Positions 53,624 through 64,000 of a stretch of 64,000 nucleotides of DNA are shown here, in pieces. The notes beneath the pieces are model-generated. The model did not search any database, was not told the origin of the DNA, and saw nothing but the letters and a program-made list of their open reading frames with translations. The DNA is from Echiichthys vipera. Its lineage: Eukaryota; Chordata; Actinopteri; Perciformes; Trachinidae. Position 1 is the first letter of the stretch; every line of letters begins with the position of its first letter. The stretch is taken from NCBI GenBank assembly GCA_963691815.1, contig OY829662.1:22308562-22372561 (forward strand), given 5' to 3'. Both the position numbers and the translations under genes were made by a program.

Positions 53624-55096
53624 TCATTTTCTTTTTTTCATGATGCCATGCACCCGAACAAGGCTCCCTGTGCCTGAGGCTGCAAAACAGCCCCACAGCA
53701 TGATGCTCCCACCACCATGTTCATCTGTGGGAACTGTGTTCTTGGGGTTGAAGGCCTCTCCCTTTCTTCGCCAAACATAAGCAACATCCATGTGCCCAAA
53801 CAATTCCAGTTTAGTCTCATCAGACCAAAGCACAGACTTACAAAACTCATCTTTACCTTTCAAATGTTCACAGGCAAACCTCAGACTGGCTTTGTTGTGC
53901 CGTTCTTTAAATAAAGGGGTTCACCACACCAAGTCCACCACGATGGAGAGCCCTCACAAATGGGCTCCTTGAAACATCAACTCCAGAAGAGGTCATTTCA
54001 GCAACAATCTTCTTGGCAGATAGCCCAGAGATTCTTGCTGACATCTCTGACAATTTTTTCTCTCCAGAGTTCTTGAAATCTTGCGCATACGTCCACGCCC
54101 AGGTTTGTTTCCTACAGAGTTTGTCTCCTTGTACTTGGAGATGATGCAACGTACAGTGGTTCTAGACACTGGAAAGCGCTTTAAAATGGCCGTATAGCTT
54201 TCCCCCTTATCACATGCCTCGACTATCTTCTTTCTGAGCTCAAGACTGATTTCCTTTGTCTTTGGCATTGTGAGTAGTCGCAAAAATGTGTTCAAGTACC
54301 CTGTTCTTTGGAGTCCTTTTATGCTGATTGAATGTTCAGGTGTTGTTAGGAAGCCAATTGACTGCACAGGTGTGGTGGAGCTGATTAATTAGATGTGTTT
54401 TGAAGGCAAGAATTCACTTGGGGGAAAATAATATTGACCACCCCATTATCTCATCTCATCTCTTCTCATCTTCAGCCTCTTATCCGGGGTCGGGTTGCGG
54501 GGGCAGCAGCTTTAGCAGGGGACCCCAAACTTCCCTTTCCCGGGCCACATTAACCAGCTCTAACTGGGGGATCCTGAGGCGTTCCCAGGCCAGTGTGGAG
54601 ATCTAATCTCTCCACCTGGTCCTGGGTCTTCCCCAAGGCCTCCTCCCAGCTGGACGTGCCTGGAACACCTCCATAGGGAGGCGTCCAGGGGGCATCCTTA
54701 CTAGATGATCCTGAACCACCTCAACTGGCTCCTTTCAACGCAAAGGAGCAGAGGCTCTACTCCGAGTTCCTCACGGATGGCTGAACTTCTCACCCTATCT
54801 CTAAGGGAGACTCCAGCCCCCCTCCTGAGAAAACCTATTTCGGCCGCTTGTACCTTCGACCTCGTTCTTTCGCTCATGACCACCCCATAATGGGGGCTAA
54901 TATTTTTGACAACCCAATTTTGTCTACATTTGATATAAAGTAAGTCTGAAATGTTATTCCAAAATGTGCCAATAGCTTCTAAAAAGCGCAGGTGAATGCT
55001 TGATTATATCAAGTTTTATCAATGGTGCAAACATTGGGAAGAATTTTAGGAAAATGTTCCATAATTCCTGGGGGCTAATAATTTCGGTCACAACTG
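53624..55096 (-). mobile_element. Tc1-like transposon relic with broken transposase, interrupted by a LINE
   Basis: On the minus strand an N-terminal helix-turn-helix part (54367-53993, with ELRKKIVEACDKGES and FPVSRTTVRCIISKYKET) is followed, after frame changes, by a middle part (54149-53907) and a catalytic-region part (53863-53624, with LWSDETKLELFG and GGGSIMLWGCF). The outer end at about 55060-55096 reads ACAGTTGTGACCGAAATTAT on the minus strand, a Tc1-type terminus. The C-terminal end and the other terminus are missing. It is dead by truncation, frameshifts and insertion. Confidence 0.88.
54447..54877 (-). mobile_element. 5'-truncated LINE inserted in the Tc1 relic, with 11-bp target duplication
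   Basis: The insert is flanked by GACCACCCCAT on both sides (54436-54446 and 54878-54888). On its sense (minus) strand it encodes a reverse-transcriptase C-terminal-like tail including CVERSQLRWFRII, and it ends in ATGAG repeats. A damaged second copy lies at 30118-30412. Confidence 0.85.
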
Positions 55097-55206
55097 TATA
55101 AAGATTTAAAACCCAAATATTATTACAGTTACAGAAGTTACAGTGCAGTTTACTGAAAAGCAGCAGCAAACAGAAAAGTCTTCTGAACGTGGAATGCTGC
55201 CTCTCG

Positions 55207-55875
55207 AGGTTTAGTCCTGACTCTGGGGACACAGAGAAGACCGGTCCCATGTTTAGTCCTGACTCTGGGGACACAGAGAAGACCTGTCCCATGTTTAGTC
55301 CTGACTCTGGGGACACAGAGCAGACCTGTCCCATGTTTAGTCCTGACTCTGGGGACACAGAGCAGACCTGTCCCATGTTTAGTCCTGACTCTGGGGACAC
55401 AGAGCAGACCTGTCCCATGTTTAGTCCTGACTCTGGGGACACAGAGCAGACCTTTCCCATGTTTAGTCCTGACTCTGGGGACACAGAGCAGACCTGTCCC
55501 ATGTTTAGTCCTGACTCCGGGGACACAGAGCAGACCTGTCCCATGTTTACTCCTGACTCTGGGGACACAGAGAAGACCTGTCCCATGTTTATTCCTGACT
55601 CTGGGGACACAGAGCAGACCTGTCCCATGTTAGTCCTGACTCTGGGGACACAGAGCAGACCTGTCCCATGATTAGTCCTGACTCTGGGGACACGGATCAG
55701 ACTTGTCCCATGTTTAGTTCTGACTCTGGGGAAACAGAGCAGACCTGTCCAATGTTTAGTCCTGACTCTGGGGACACAGAGCAGACCTGTCTCATGTTTA
55801 GTCCTGACTCTGGGGACACGGAGCAGACCTGTCCCATGTTTAGTTCTGACTCTGGGGACAAAGAGCAGAGGATCT
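55207..55875. repeat. 42-bp minisatellite, about 16 copies
   Basis: Direct head-to-tail units of 42 bp start TTTAGTCCTGACTCTGGGGA and end CCTGTCCCATG. Because 42 is a multiple of three, both strands stay open: plus strand FSPDSGDTEQTCPM repeats, minus strand MGQVCSVSPESGLN repeats. The plus frame is broken by a 1-base deletion in unit 11 (near 55630). No gene signals surround it, so it is treated as non-coding. Confidence 0.95.
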
Positions 55876-57199
55876 GAGAGGTCTGGATGGTTCGTAGCTG
55901 AGCAGAGGATATGAAATGTATTTTCGTCCTAAACCATTCAGTGCTTTGTAAACCAACAGAAGTATTTTAAAATTGATTATTTGACATATAGACTTCTTAT
56001 AATGACCAGATAACATGCTACATAGGTATACATATCATCCAAATATGAAACGACCAATCAGGATAGAAGATTTGGGCCATCTGTCCCGGCCCTAGTTCCA
56101 TGTACTTCTCATGATCACTCTCTGATCTTTGAGGGAAATCAAACCTATACTGCTTAACAGAATGAGATCACATCTGCAGTACCTCAGTTGGATTTGACCA
56201 AACCTTTAATGTATCAGCATGACTGGGGAAACAAAAGCCCTTCCATCTAACCAAGAATGCTTCTGATCTCCCATTGACTGTCTGTCCCTGGGTCTACTGC
56301 TCCTTTCTGACACCTGCTTTGACAGTTTGTTGCTCAAAACTCACTTGACCAAACTCTACCTGCGTCTCCTTTCTGGGATAACTCTCTTAACTTTCGGAAT
56401 GTTTTAATCCCATTACAGCTCTGACATGAAAAGAGCATTTTTTTCAGTGGATGGAGTGAGTATGGGGGATGAGAGGAGGAGAGTGGGTAGTGGGGGTTGC
56501 AGGGTCTATGTGCAAAGAGAGTATGAGAGTCCCTTTGTATTCCGGTGAAGCTACAGGCCAGGCAGTTATGGGTAAGGCTCCCTCATTGCCCTGTTTCCCT
56601 CCTCCCCTCGCTCCCCTTCAATGGCCCTCTTTGTCTTTACAAAGTATCACACAGCCGATTAAAGAGAGGGAATTAGGAGTCAGGCTTAACCCGCAACACA
56701 CAGAGAAACACACATGCACACTATAACAAACTTGAACTATGCATATAGGCATGCATAACCAATCATACCCTCACGGCGGACTGGATTAGTTCACATTGGA
56801 AAATTTCAGTTGCAGTAAATGGCTCTAACATGCAGTAAGTGAGTGTATATGTGATGACTGCTACTGTTGTTAACGCACCATCCCCACAGTCCCATTCACT
56901 GCCTGCACATCACTAATGTTCACTCTACCTCTGCTGATGCTGCAGAGTGTTGTAGCTGTGAGTACCAGCCAGCTAAAGTCAATTATCCATTAGGTGGACA
57001 GATTATGTCGGGAGAGTGAGCAGTGGTTGAGTCACTAAATGCCATGAAGATCATTTTTTTTTATCAACTTAATAACAATAGGAACATCTTTATAATCTGG
57101 GACAAATTGTTGATGAGTGCGATGTGTTATTTATTTTTTCTGTTACTTGTTCCATTGTAAAAAAAAACAAAACAAGAAAAAGTCTCAAGAGCCGGACTT
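55876..57199. other. intergenic DNA between minisatellite and sox10 3'UTR
   Basis: No gene was recognised. Parts around 56100-56420 and 56860-57050 are of mixed, non-repetitive composition, with homeodomain-like TCAATTATCC and could be conserved regulatory DNA. That is only a suspicion from composition. Confidence 0.4.
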
Positions 57200-59370
57200 G
57201 TATCAAAGCAGAAATAAGCTTTATTTCAAGTGAGCGTAAAAGGTCATTAGTCATCATCACATGTTCAGGCTTTCGCCTCTTCCTGCTGTTATTTAGAAGT
57301 CGTGTTGCCGTGCTGTGCTGGCAACAGTTATACAAGCATGGAAAATATGAAATACTAAAATGGCAGCAGCAGTCAAAAGTTGTCCTCACAATGGAGTGAA
57401 ACAATTACCGGTGCTCACAAACAAAAAACAAATATAAATAAGAAAAGTCAAATTGATAGCAACATATTTCACATAGCAACAAGGATGTCAAATGAACCGT
57501 ACCTCATGCGCTGGAGGTAAATGGATAAATACAAATGGGCTTTAAGCTGTGTAAGACAGTGAATTCAAACAAGCAGTGCTGCATGCATATGGTTCATATC
57601 TGTGTGCAGTAGTGATAAAGGATATTTGAGTGATATACATCAAAACAATGACTTGTGGAAACAGTAAATTATAGACATCAAAGAGAGATGAACACAACAT
57701 GAAATAACAGATTAACTGAATTATTATTAACTGAAAAAATGGCAAAGACAAACGTGATTTTAGATAAAATACTTCTGTTTCATGTACAAGTAGCAGGTAT
57801 TATTAAGACACATTTCTATTTAATATTAGGCTGTGTTAAAACTCATCTCTTGGAAGCTTTACTTGCTCAATCTCTGGCAACTTTTTCTCTGTATGCTTCT
57901 TTTTTTAAGTAACAGAACTACAATTAAAAGATCTGACATTTCACATTGAATATTGTTCTATTTACATATTTTGAATGACACACAATGGGAAAGAAGAGGC
58001 AGTGGTGCAGATTTTCAGTGGAGATAATAATGGCAAAAAGCATTGAACGATATTAATACAGTCAACTGTTAAAACAAGGAAAAGGCGTCTAACATGTATT
58101 TAGTGACACATTGCGACCATGGTCAAATGGTTTATGCGAGTATAAATAGAATTGTCTTCCATCATGAATGTTTGTCATGAATGCGTCAAATACTTAATGA
58201 AAATCATCACACCCATCAGTGTCATTGTGAAAAAAGGCAAAAGTATCTTTTGACACCGATATGTTTTGAAGTCATTTCGAATAGAACACATTGGAAAAAT
58301 GTTGACAGCTAAAAGAGTACTAATTAGACACTAAATGTAAGGTAGTTTTGAGTGTCACGTTGGGAGAAACGTCTGTAAAATCAGTTTCTTTTCGATAAGT
58401 TTTGGTCTCAAAACTTTGGTCGTGTTTAAAAATATCTCAAATCTATATGCATCAATAAGCATACATTTTTAATTTCAAGTACATTGTAGAAACTATCCTG
58501 ATAATAGTCATCATACAAGGTTTTCTTCGACTAAATATACATTTCACTTAACAAAACCTCAACATACTTTTATGGCATTTTGCTTCCATGCACATCCATT
58601 GTGTGTACAAAAGGCATTTTAAGTGAACACAGCACAATAATTTGAATTAAATAGGGACAGATGTGCCTCAGAAACCAACAGAATGATATCAGTTTGTGTT
58701 GTGTTGATTTCCAAAAGCAATACAAAACTATCATCTGTGTAATAAAAGGTCAATCTTGCCTGAGAAGTGAGTAGGCCACAGCCAAATAGTTTGGCACTGG
58801 TACAAGAAAAAACATTTCATATAGAATGAATTTGGCTCCATCTCAGTCACACCCTTCACAATACAGATCGAAGTCTTGCTAATTCTCAGTGTGTACCATG
58901 GTCTCTGTTGCTACTGACCCCTTGTGGCTTTAGGGAGAGGGGCGTAGACTAAAAGATGCCTCTTCTGATACACAAAGCCGACAGGGACATGATCCTTTAC
59001 CCCTTATGAACACTGCCAATTGTGTTGTTTGGAGCGCCAGAGGCTTGGCTGCTGTGAATCTAACCTGGAACTCTGCGATGGTGTGAAGAAATACATTCTC
59101 TGACTACTACACTGAGTGCGCCAAATAATCAACCGCGCTTAAAAAGCACCATGCTCCATGCTCATCCGTGGGCTGTGACAGCATTTCTGCATCTGGGCAG
59201 AATGAGGTGCCTCCCCTGCCAACTCCCCCAGTGCCTGCCCAATCCCCCCAGCCCAGACCACTTTCATCACCGATACCACCAACACTGCTGCTGTTGGGGC
59301 CGCTGCTGCTGCTCCTTGGGTCGGACATGGGGGCTGAACCTGCACCACTGCCCTCTGGTCTCGTTATCTG
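57200..59370 (-). other. sox10: sox10 3'UTR (about 2.1 kb)
   Basis: On the minus strand an AT-rich, repeat-poor stretch follows the sox10 stop. A candidate AATAAA (complement of TTTATT at 57220-57225) could end it. The 3' end is inferred. Confidence 0.5.
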
Positions 59371-62300
59371 TCATGGCCGCGACAGTGTGGTGTAGATGGG
59401 CTGTTCCCAGTGAGTGGGGCTGTGTGACTGCGGTACACTGGCTGGGTCAGTGATGGCAGTGTACAGGGGCCTCTGGGAGGGCCCCATGTAAGAGAAGGCA
59501 GAGTACAACCCCGAGGCCTGGTTAGAGTGGGTGTAGTATGACCCTGAGGCCTGGTGGTCAGCGTATTCAGCAAACTGAGCCCTAGAGGCCAGTGAAGGGA
59601 AGGCAGAACTGTAGTGAGGAAGGCTGAGGGGGGTATAGGTGACATGAGAACCTACAGAGGCCGCCTCTGTGAAGTGAACCCCGGTACCCCCGGCCTCACT
59701 CTTGATCTGGGCCTTGGACGGGTCTGAGCCCAGAGGGGGGCCGTGATGTTGCAGCGGCTGCTGCTTGGAGAGCCAGGCTGCTGAGTGTCCACTGGCTGCT
59801 GCCAGAGCTGAGGAGATGCCGTAGGTGTACGGAGAGGCCGGAGCAGCTGTTGCAGCAGTTGCAGCTGCTGTGGCCCCAGCACCCTGCCCAACCCCTGGGT
59901 GTCCATTGGGGGGAAGGTATTGGTCAAACTCATTGACATCAAAAGGTTCCATGTTGGCCATAACCTCATGGCTCATCTCACCAATGTCCACATTACCAAA
60001 GTCGATGTGAGGTTTACCAGATCCCGGAGCACCTGAGCTTCCCTCTGTTCCCATTGCACCACGGGAGCCCCCATTACCAGCACCTTCCCGCTTTCCATCC
60101 CCCGCCTTCCCAGACTGGGGCTCGGTCTTGGGAGTGGTGGGAGGTGTGGGAGGACTGTGACCTGTAAAGACACGTGCAAACATGTAGTTAGTAGATTTTT
60201 TTGACAGACTCAAACAATCATGTATCTGTGTGCCACACTGTCCAGTTGTATCAAGATCAATCTAACAGTGTGACTGGCACTGTATTAGTGAGGTAGTAGC
60301 AGGGAGCCTGCAGCCCACCTGCAGCATGAGGGTGGTGCCCATCTGCCAGAGGGGACCCGGCTGCCCTGCTGAGGGCCACATCCAGTTGGAGGCCCTTGTA
60401 GTGGGGTTGGCTGTGGCTGACCTCACCCTCCGAATGGCCATCGGCCTCACTTCCTGATCCAGAACCAGGCTTTCCACTTTTGCGGCGTCGTGGCTGGTAT
60501 TTGTAATCAGGATAGTCTTTCTTGTGCTGCTTCCGCAGCCTCTCTGCCTCCTCGATGAAGGGTCGCTTGTCGCTCTCATTAAGAAGCCTTGGAGGAAAAG
60601 TAGAGGTATTGGTGGATAGGTTTGTTTAAGATATGATTAAGAGAATAAAAGTCTCAGCACACTCAATAAGAATTATGCCACACTGTTGTCATATATTTAC
60701 AAGATCATGCAAAAGTGTAGAAATGCCAGTAACATTTCTTTTGGTATGAGGAAATGATAACATTTAGAGCATATGTTAATGGTAACCTGAATACTATATT
60801 TTGGAGGATCCAGGATTAACAGGCATAAAATAATATCTACACACAATATATGGCTTAAAATGATCTTTCACAATATGCTCACCAACATACTTTCCAGTAA
60901 TATGTTTTATCAATTTTCAGTGCATATTAATACATTACGCTTCAATCACCACATCTGCACAGCTGCGTCTAATGTCACGCCTGCCAGGGGCTTTTGACTG
61001 CTGGACAGTAATGAAATCATGCAGGCCAAAGATGCGTCCTGTCTGCAAACATGAGACTGAGCTCCTTATTACTGCTGCTGGCAGGAATGGCATGAGAAAC
61101 CCCCGACCTTCCTCAGCCTCCCTGTTCATCGTGTTTCTGAGCCAGTTAACCAATCATGCCCGAGCCCAAGGTCAAGTCTTTATCTAATTAAAGTTCAGTC
61201 CTCACAAGGTTAATGAATTCAACCCTTCTAAACGTCTTGTCGGAAAAATAGTAAGTGAATAGACACTGAATGACTGCTCTGAACAAAGATTAATCTGAAA
61301 GAGCTGCAGGGATTCTGTGATCAAGACGCATCGGTGTTGACAACCACTCTGACGCTCAAGCATTTAATTAGATACAGTAAAAGATTAAAATCTTCAAAAC
61401 TTTAAATGACATAGAAAATCTGGCAATACATTTTCAATTTGAGGGCTGAAAACCTGTACTTCAGATATGAGCTGAAAAGTTAGGAAAGCACCCCCTGAGT
61501 CCCTCAGGAGCTATTTACTCCAGCTACAAGGCAGGGTATGAAATTAGTCTGGAATCAGGAACATGTGACTGTGGCACGCTGACAGTAAACACATACAAAT
61601 ACTTCTCAACTGGTGAGCTGTGTGGAAAAAGTCCAGTGATACAGTGTGGTAATGTTGAGTGCAACTATGTCTCCTAAAAATCATGGTCATATACAAACCA
61701 ACTCAATTACGGCAAATATATTTAGCTAGAAATATAATGCCATATGAGGGAATGTTGTCTTGCTGCATTTTCCCTTGTACAAAATCTCAGTTATGTCTTT
61801 GTTCATAAGAACATAAACAATGGTTAAGTGGTCTGGGGGAAAAGGTACACTCTTGTTGCATAATTATCCTAAAATTAGAAAAAAACTAGACAGAACATAA
61901 TAAAGAAGAGGAGTGGATATGTGTTCTATCTGTAAAATCTAAACATCCTGCAGCACTCTTGTTTCTTAATGTCAGAATCTGAGCATACTTATTCAAGTTG
62001 GCCTGAAGTAAAACTCATGGAAGAGGGATGGGAAATGGAGAAACAAATAGGGGGAGTTTACGCACAGGCTGAGTGATCAGCTGATTGAGATGATGCTGAT
62101 TTTTTCCCAATTTTGTGTTTATGTGTTTGTGTTTACTAATGAAACATTCAGAACAAGTAAAACATTTCTTTTCCCACTTGCATTTATTCTGGAAAACTCG
62201 GGCTTGACCATAACACTGACCTTTGTGCTTTCCTAATCTGGAGCCACCCCCTTAACTCCCAAACTAAATATAAACCCTGCCCTGTCAGGAATGTTTCAGA

Positions 62301-62938
62301 AAAATCTTGAAAGCTGATAATCTTCCCTCAACAGTTGTTAGAATAAAGCCAAAGTGCAGTAGGTTGTAGCTTCTTTTACTGAAAGCATCTCGAGCCCCAT
62401 TCCTAACTGAACCCTGCATCCTACTCGTCTGTGTGAGCATCATGTGATCATTACAGTGGTTTGACTATCAGCGCTCAACTATCCACATGAAGTGGCCTCC
62501 TCACCTCCAGAGCTTCCCCAGGGTCTTGCTGAGCTCCGCGTTGTGCAGGTGCGGGTGTTGGTCGGCCAGTTTCCTCCTCGCCGCCTGCGCCCACACCATG
62601 AAGGCGTTCATGGGCCTCTTCACGTGCGGCTTGTTCTTGCTTCCGGTGTTCACGCGCACGGGCATGGGCACGAGGGTCCAGTCGTAGCAGTTGAGCACCT
62701 GGCTCACCGCATCACGGATTCCTGCGGGGAAGCGGTCGTCCTCATCGTCGGATTTGATGGAGGAGCAGCCTGCCGCAGAGTCGTCCAGACCCGCCAGCTG
62801 CGGCTGCTGCTGCCCGTGGAGAGGCGAGTCCCCCCCGCCGACCGCACCGGAGGAATTACCCGGTGACAGGGAGCGACTGTCGTCCGACATCCCGGAGCTG
62901 AGCTCCACCTCCGACAAGCTCTGCTCCTCTCTGGACAT
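59371..62938 (-). CDS. sox10: Transcription factor SOX10 (SoxE), 3 coding exons
   Basis: This is the SoxE HMG-box factor for neural crest, pigment, enteric neuron and glial fates. Minus-strand exons: 62938-62505, 60587-60319 and 60161-59371, giving 497 residues (human 466). The SoxE dimerisation region (about 67-96, with PAGIRDAVSQVLNCYDW) precedes the HMG box (about 104-172, with KRPMNAFMVWAQAARRKLAD and a split after KLWR). Later come a PPTPPTTPKTE block, the K2-type region (about 284-302, KPHIDFGNVDIGE), an Ala/Thr-rich insert (329-341), a sumoylation-type IKSE, and the conserved transactivation tail with GLYSAFSYMGPSQRPLYTAI, ending YTTLSRP. The HMG intron position is the SoxE one. Tail and synteny point to SOX10 rather than SOX8/9. 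The chosen ATG gives MSREEQSLSEVELSSG, the family start. Confidence 0.97.
60930..61210. promoter_or_regulatory. sox10: candidate conserved non-coding element in sox10 intron
   Basis: A GC-balanced, non-repetitive block lies in the AT-rich 1.9-kb intron that splits the HMG box. It contains CCAATCATGCC, TCTAATTAAAGTTC and several homeodomain-like TAAT motifs; just beyond it GAACAAAGATTAATC (61279-61293) includes a SOX/LEF-type ACAAAG. Enhancer function is inferred from composition and from the known presence of intronic sox10 enhancers in fish. Confidence 0.4.
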
Positions 62939-64000
62939 CTTTCTACACACACAAGCCTCCAGGCGCGCAGAGGACGCAAGGTTCTATTCCTAAATTGCTC
63001 AGCTCTACCTGTCGGGTCTCTGTTGCTGTTTATCCCTACAGTGACGTACGGGGTGTCGGCTGACTTTTGTCTGGTCTGTCCCTCTGGCCTCCTTCAAGTT
63101 ATAATATGAACTGCCAGTCTGTCTCTACTCTCAGCCTCCGTTGCAAAACTCTGTGAGGGTTCCACATTAAAGTTCTTTCCATCCGTGTTGTTGGTATCAT
63201 AGGCGGCTCAGTGCGCACCTTGGACCCCAGTTTACCTGCTAAAGCACAGCTATCCGCACCAAACTCACCCGGTCTCACTTCCCTCCTGACTTCCCCTGCA
63301 CTCTCTCCTCCGTTTGCCCCGCGGTTGAAATCCAGGACCTGGACCTGAAAGAGCAGAATGATGAGGAGCGTCGGTTAAGCAGAGCCAGAGGTGGAGTGAC
63401 AATGCGTAAACTTCACCAACACCTGCAAGCCTATTGACTGTATTAGAGGTTGGAGGTGCTGTGTTCGTGTTGAACGCCAAGTGGAGATGTCACTGTGGGA
63501 AACGTTTGGACTTCATTTTGCACAATTTATTTCTCCCCGTCACAGTAATAAAACACGAGACTGGCCCTTAAAGGGGTCGTCCCATCCCAATGTTCTCAAT
63601 AAAATAGTCCTTTTGTGGGCCATGCCCCAATATTACCTCCACCTTTCACTTCACTATCAGCAACACTCATGGACTCATCCAGATATGAGCCTCAGGTGGT
63701 TTCTTGAAATGTCATGAGTATTGAAGGCATAAAAGGGACTTTATTCGTTCAAATCTATGTGAAAAGAGACCTTTATGGAACTTAATAATCGGTATTATCA
63801 AAGTGGAAGTCATGGAGGGGCTTTCTTTGCTTTATGCATCTGCTTTAAAGTGGATACAGTTCAGTCGTGAAATAAGGACGTAGGTTTAGAGGTCCAGCTC
63901 CTGCAAAGTACCCCCCCTCCCATCTTAAGCTACTGTTTAAGGTTTAGCAGTTATTCCAAGGTCCCCGGAGAGAAAGTCTTGGAATGATATGAGGCCGCAG
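62939..64000 (-). promoter_or_regulatory. sox10: sox10 5' leader and upstream region
   Basis: A strong donor GTGAGT on the minus strand (63268-63263) suggests a non-coding first exon ending at 63269. An acceptor-like CCGACAG before 63008 could join it to the coding exon. The rest up to 64000 shows no exon and probably holds the promoter. The structure is inferred and transcript ends are unknown. Confidence 0.4.

Noticed and set aside
55207..55875. CRISPR-like array or secreted repeat protein gene
   Set aside because: Units are contiguous with no spacers, so it is not CRISPR. There is no signal peptide, splice context or second domain, and the plus frame is broken in one unit.
60972..61187. 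Overlapping open frames on both strands in the sox10 intron as an extra exon
   Set aside because: No splice sites in phase with the flanking HMG-box exons, which already join perfectly.

Overview
This is a teleost fish nuclear genome window. It carries spliced vertebrate genes with GT-AG introns, and its introns are dense in fish-type hAT, Harbinger, Tc1 and LINE fragments and microsatellites. The species cannot be named from the sequence. Six protein-coding genes are recognisable, and their set matches the human 22q13.1 neighbourhood (TMEM184B, DDX17, GGA1, MICALL1, POLR2F, SOX10). I rebuilt exons by hand from splice sites, reading phase and family similarity. Every internal junction used keeps the frame.

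Layout: the 3' part of tmem184b (+, exons from 2646, stop at 7366, long 3'UTR to about 10.4 kb); ddx17 (+, 13 exons, 12488-20481); gga1 (-, 17 exons, 33482 down to 22445), whose 3' end meets that of ddx17 within about 100 bp; micall1 (+, 15 exons, 35395-42048), head-to-head with gga1; polr2f (+, 5 exons, 43768-47801); about 9 kb of repeat-rich DNA; and sox10 (-, 3 coding exons, 62938 down to 59371), tail-to-tail with polr2f.

The genes do not form one pathway. Ddx17 is an RNA helicase and splicing/transcription cofactor. Polr2f is the small subunit shared by RNA polymerases I, II and III. Gga1 and Micall1 both act in endosome/Golgi membrane traffic. Tmem184b is a multi-pass membrane protein. 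Sox10 is the SoxE neural-crest and glial transcription factor.

The accessory DNA is the less ordinary part. It holds several hAT-type elements with visible 8-bp target duplications (one still encoding a BED zinc finger), a Harbinger-like MITE, a Tc1 relic with a LINE nested in it and an 11-bp target duplication, a large inverted repeat with 1.0-1.5 kb arms (49.7-53.5 kb), and a 16-copy 42-bp minisatellite open on both strands. On the gene side the best leads are a 27-nt in-frame microexon in tmem184b, a 3.1-kb compositionally odd intron 11 in ddx17 with a candidate cassette exon, tandem NAG splice acceptors, and a perfect TCTCGCGAGA promoter element at gga1. I saw no previously undescribed multi-gene system.
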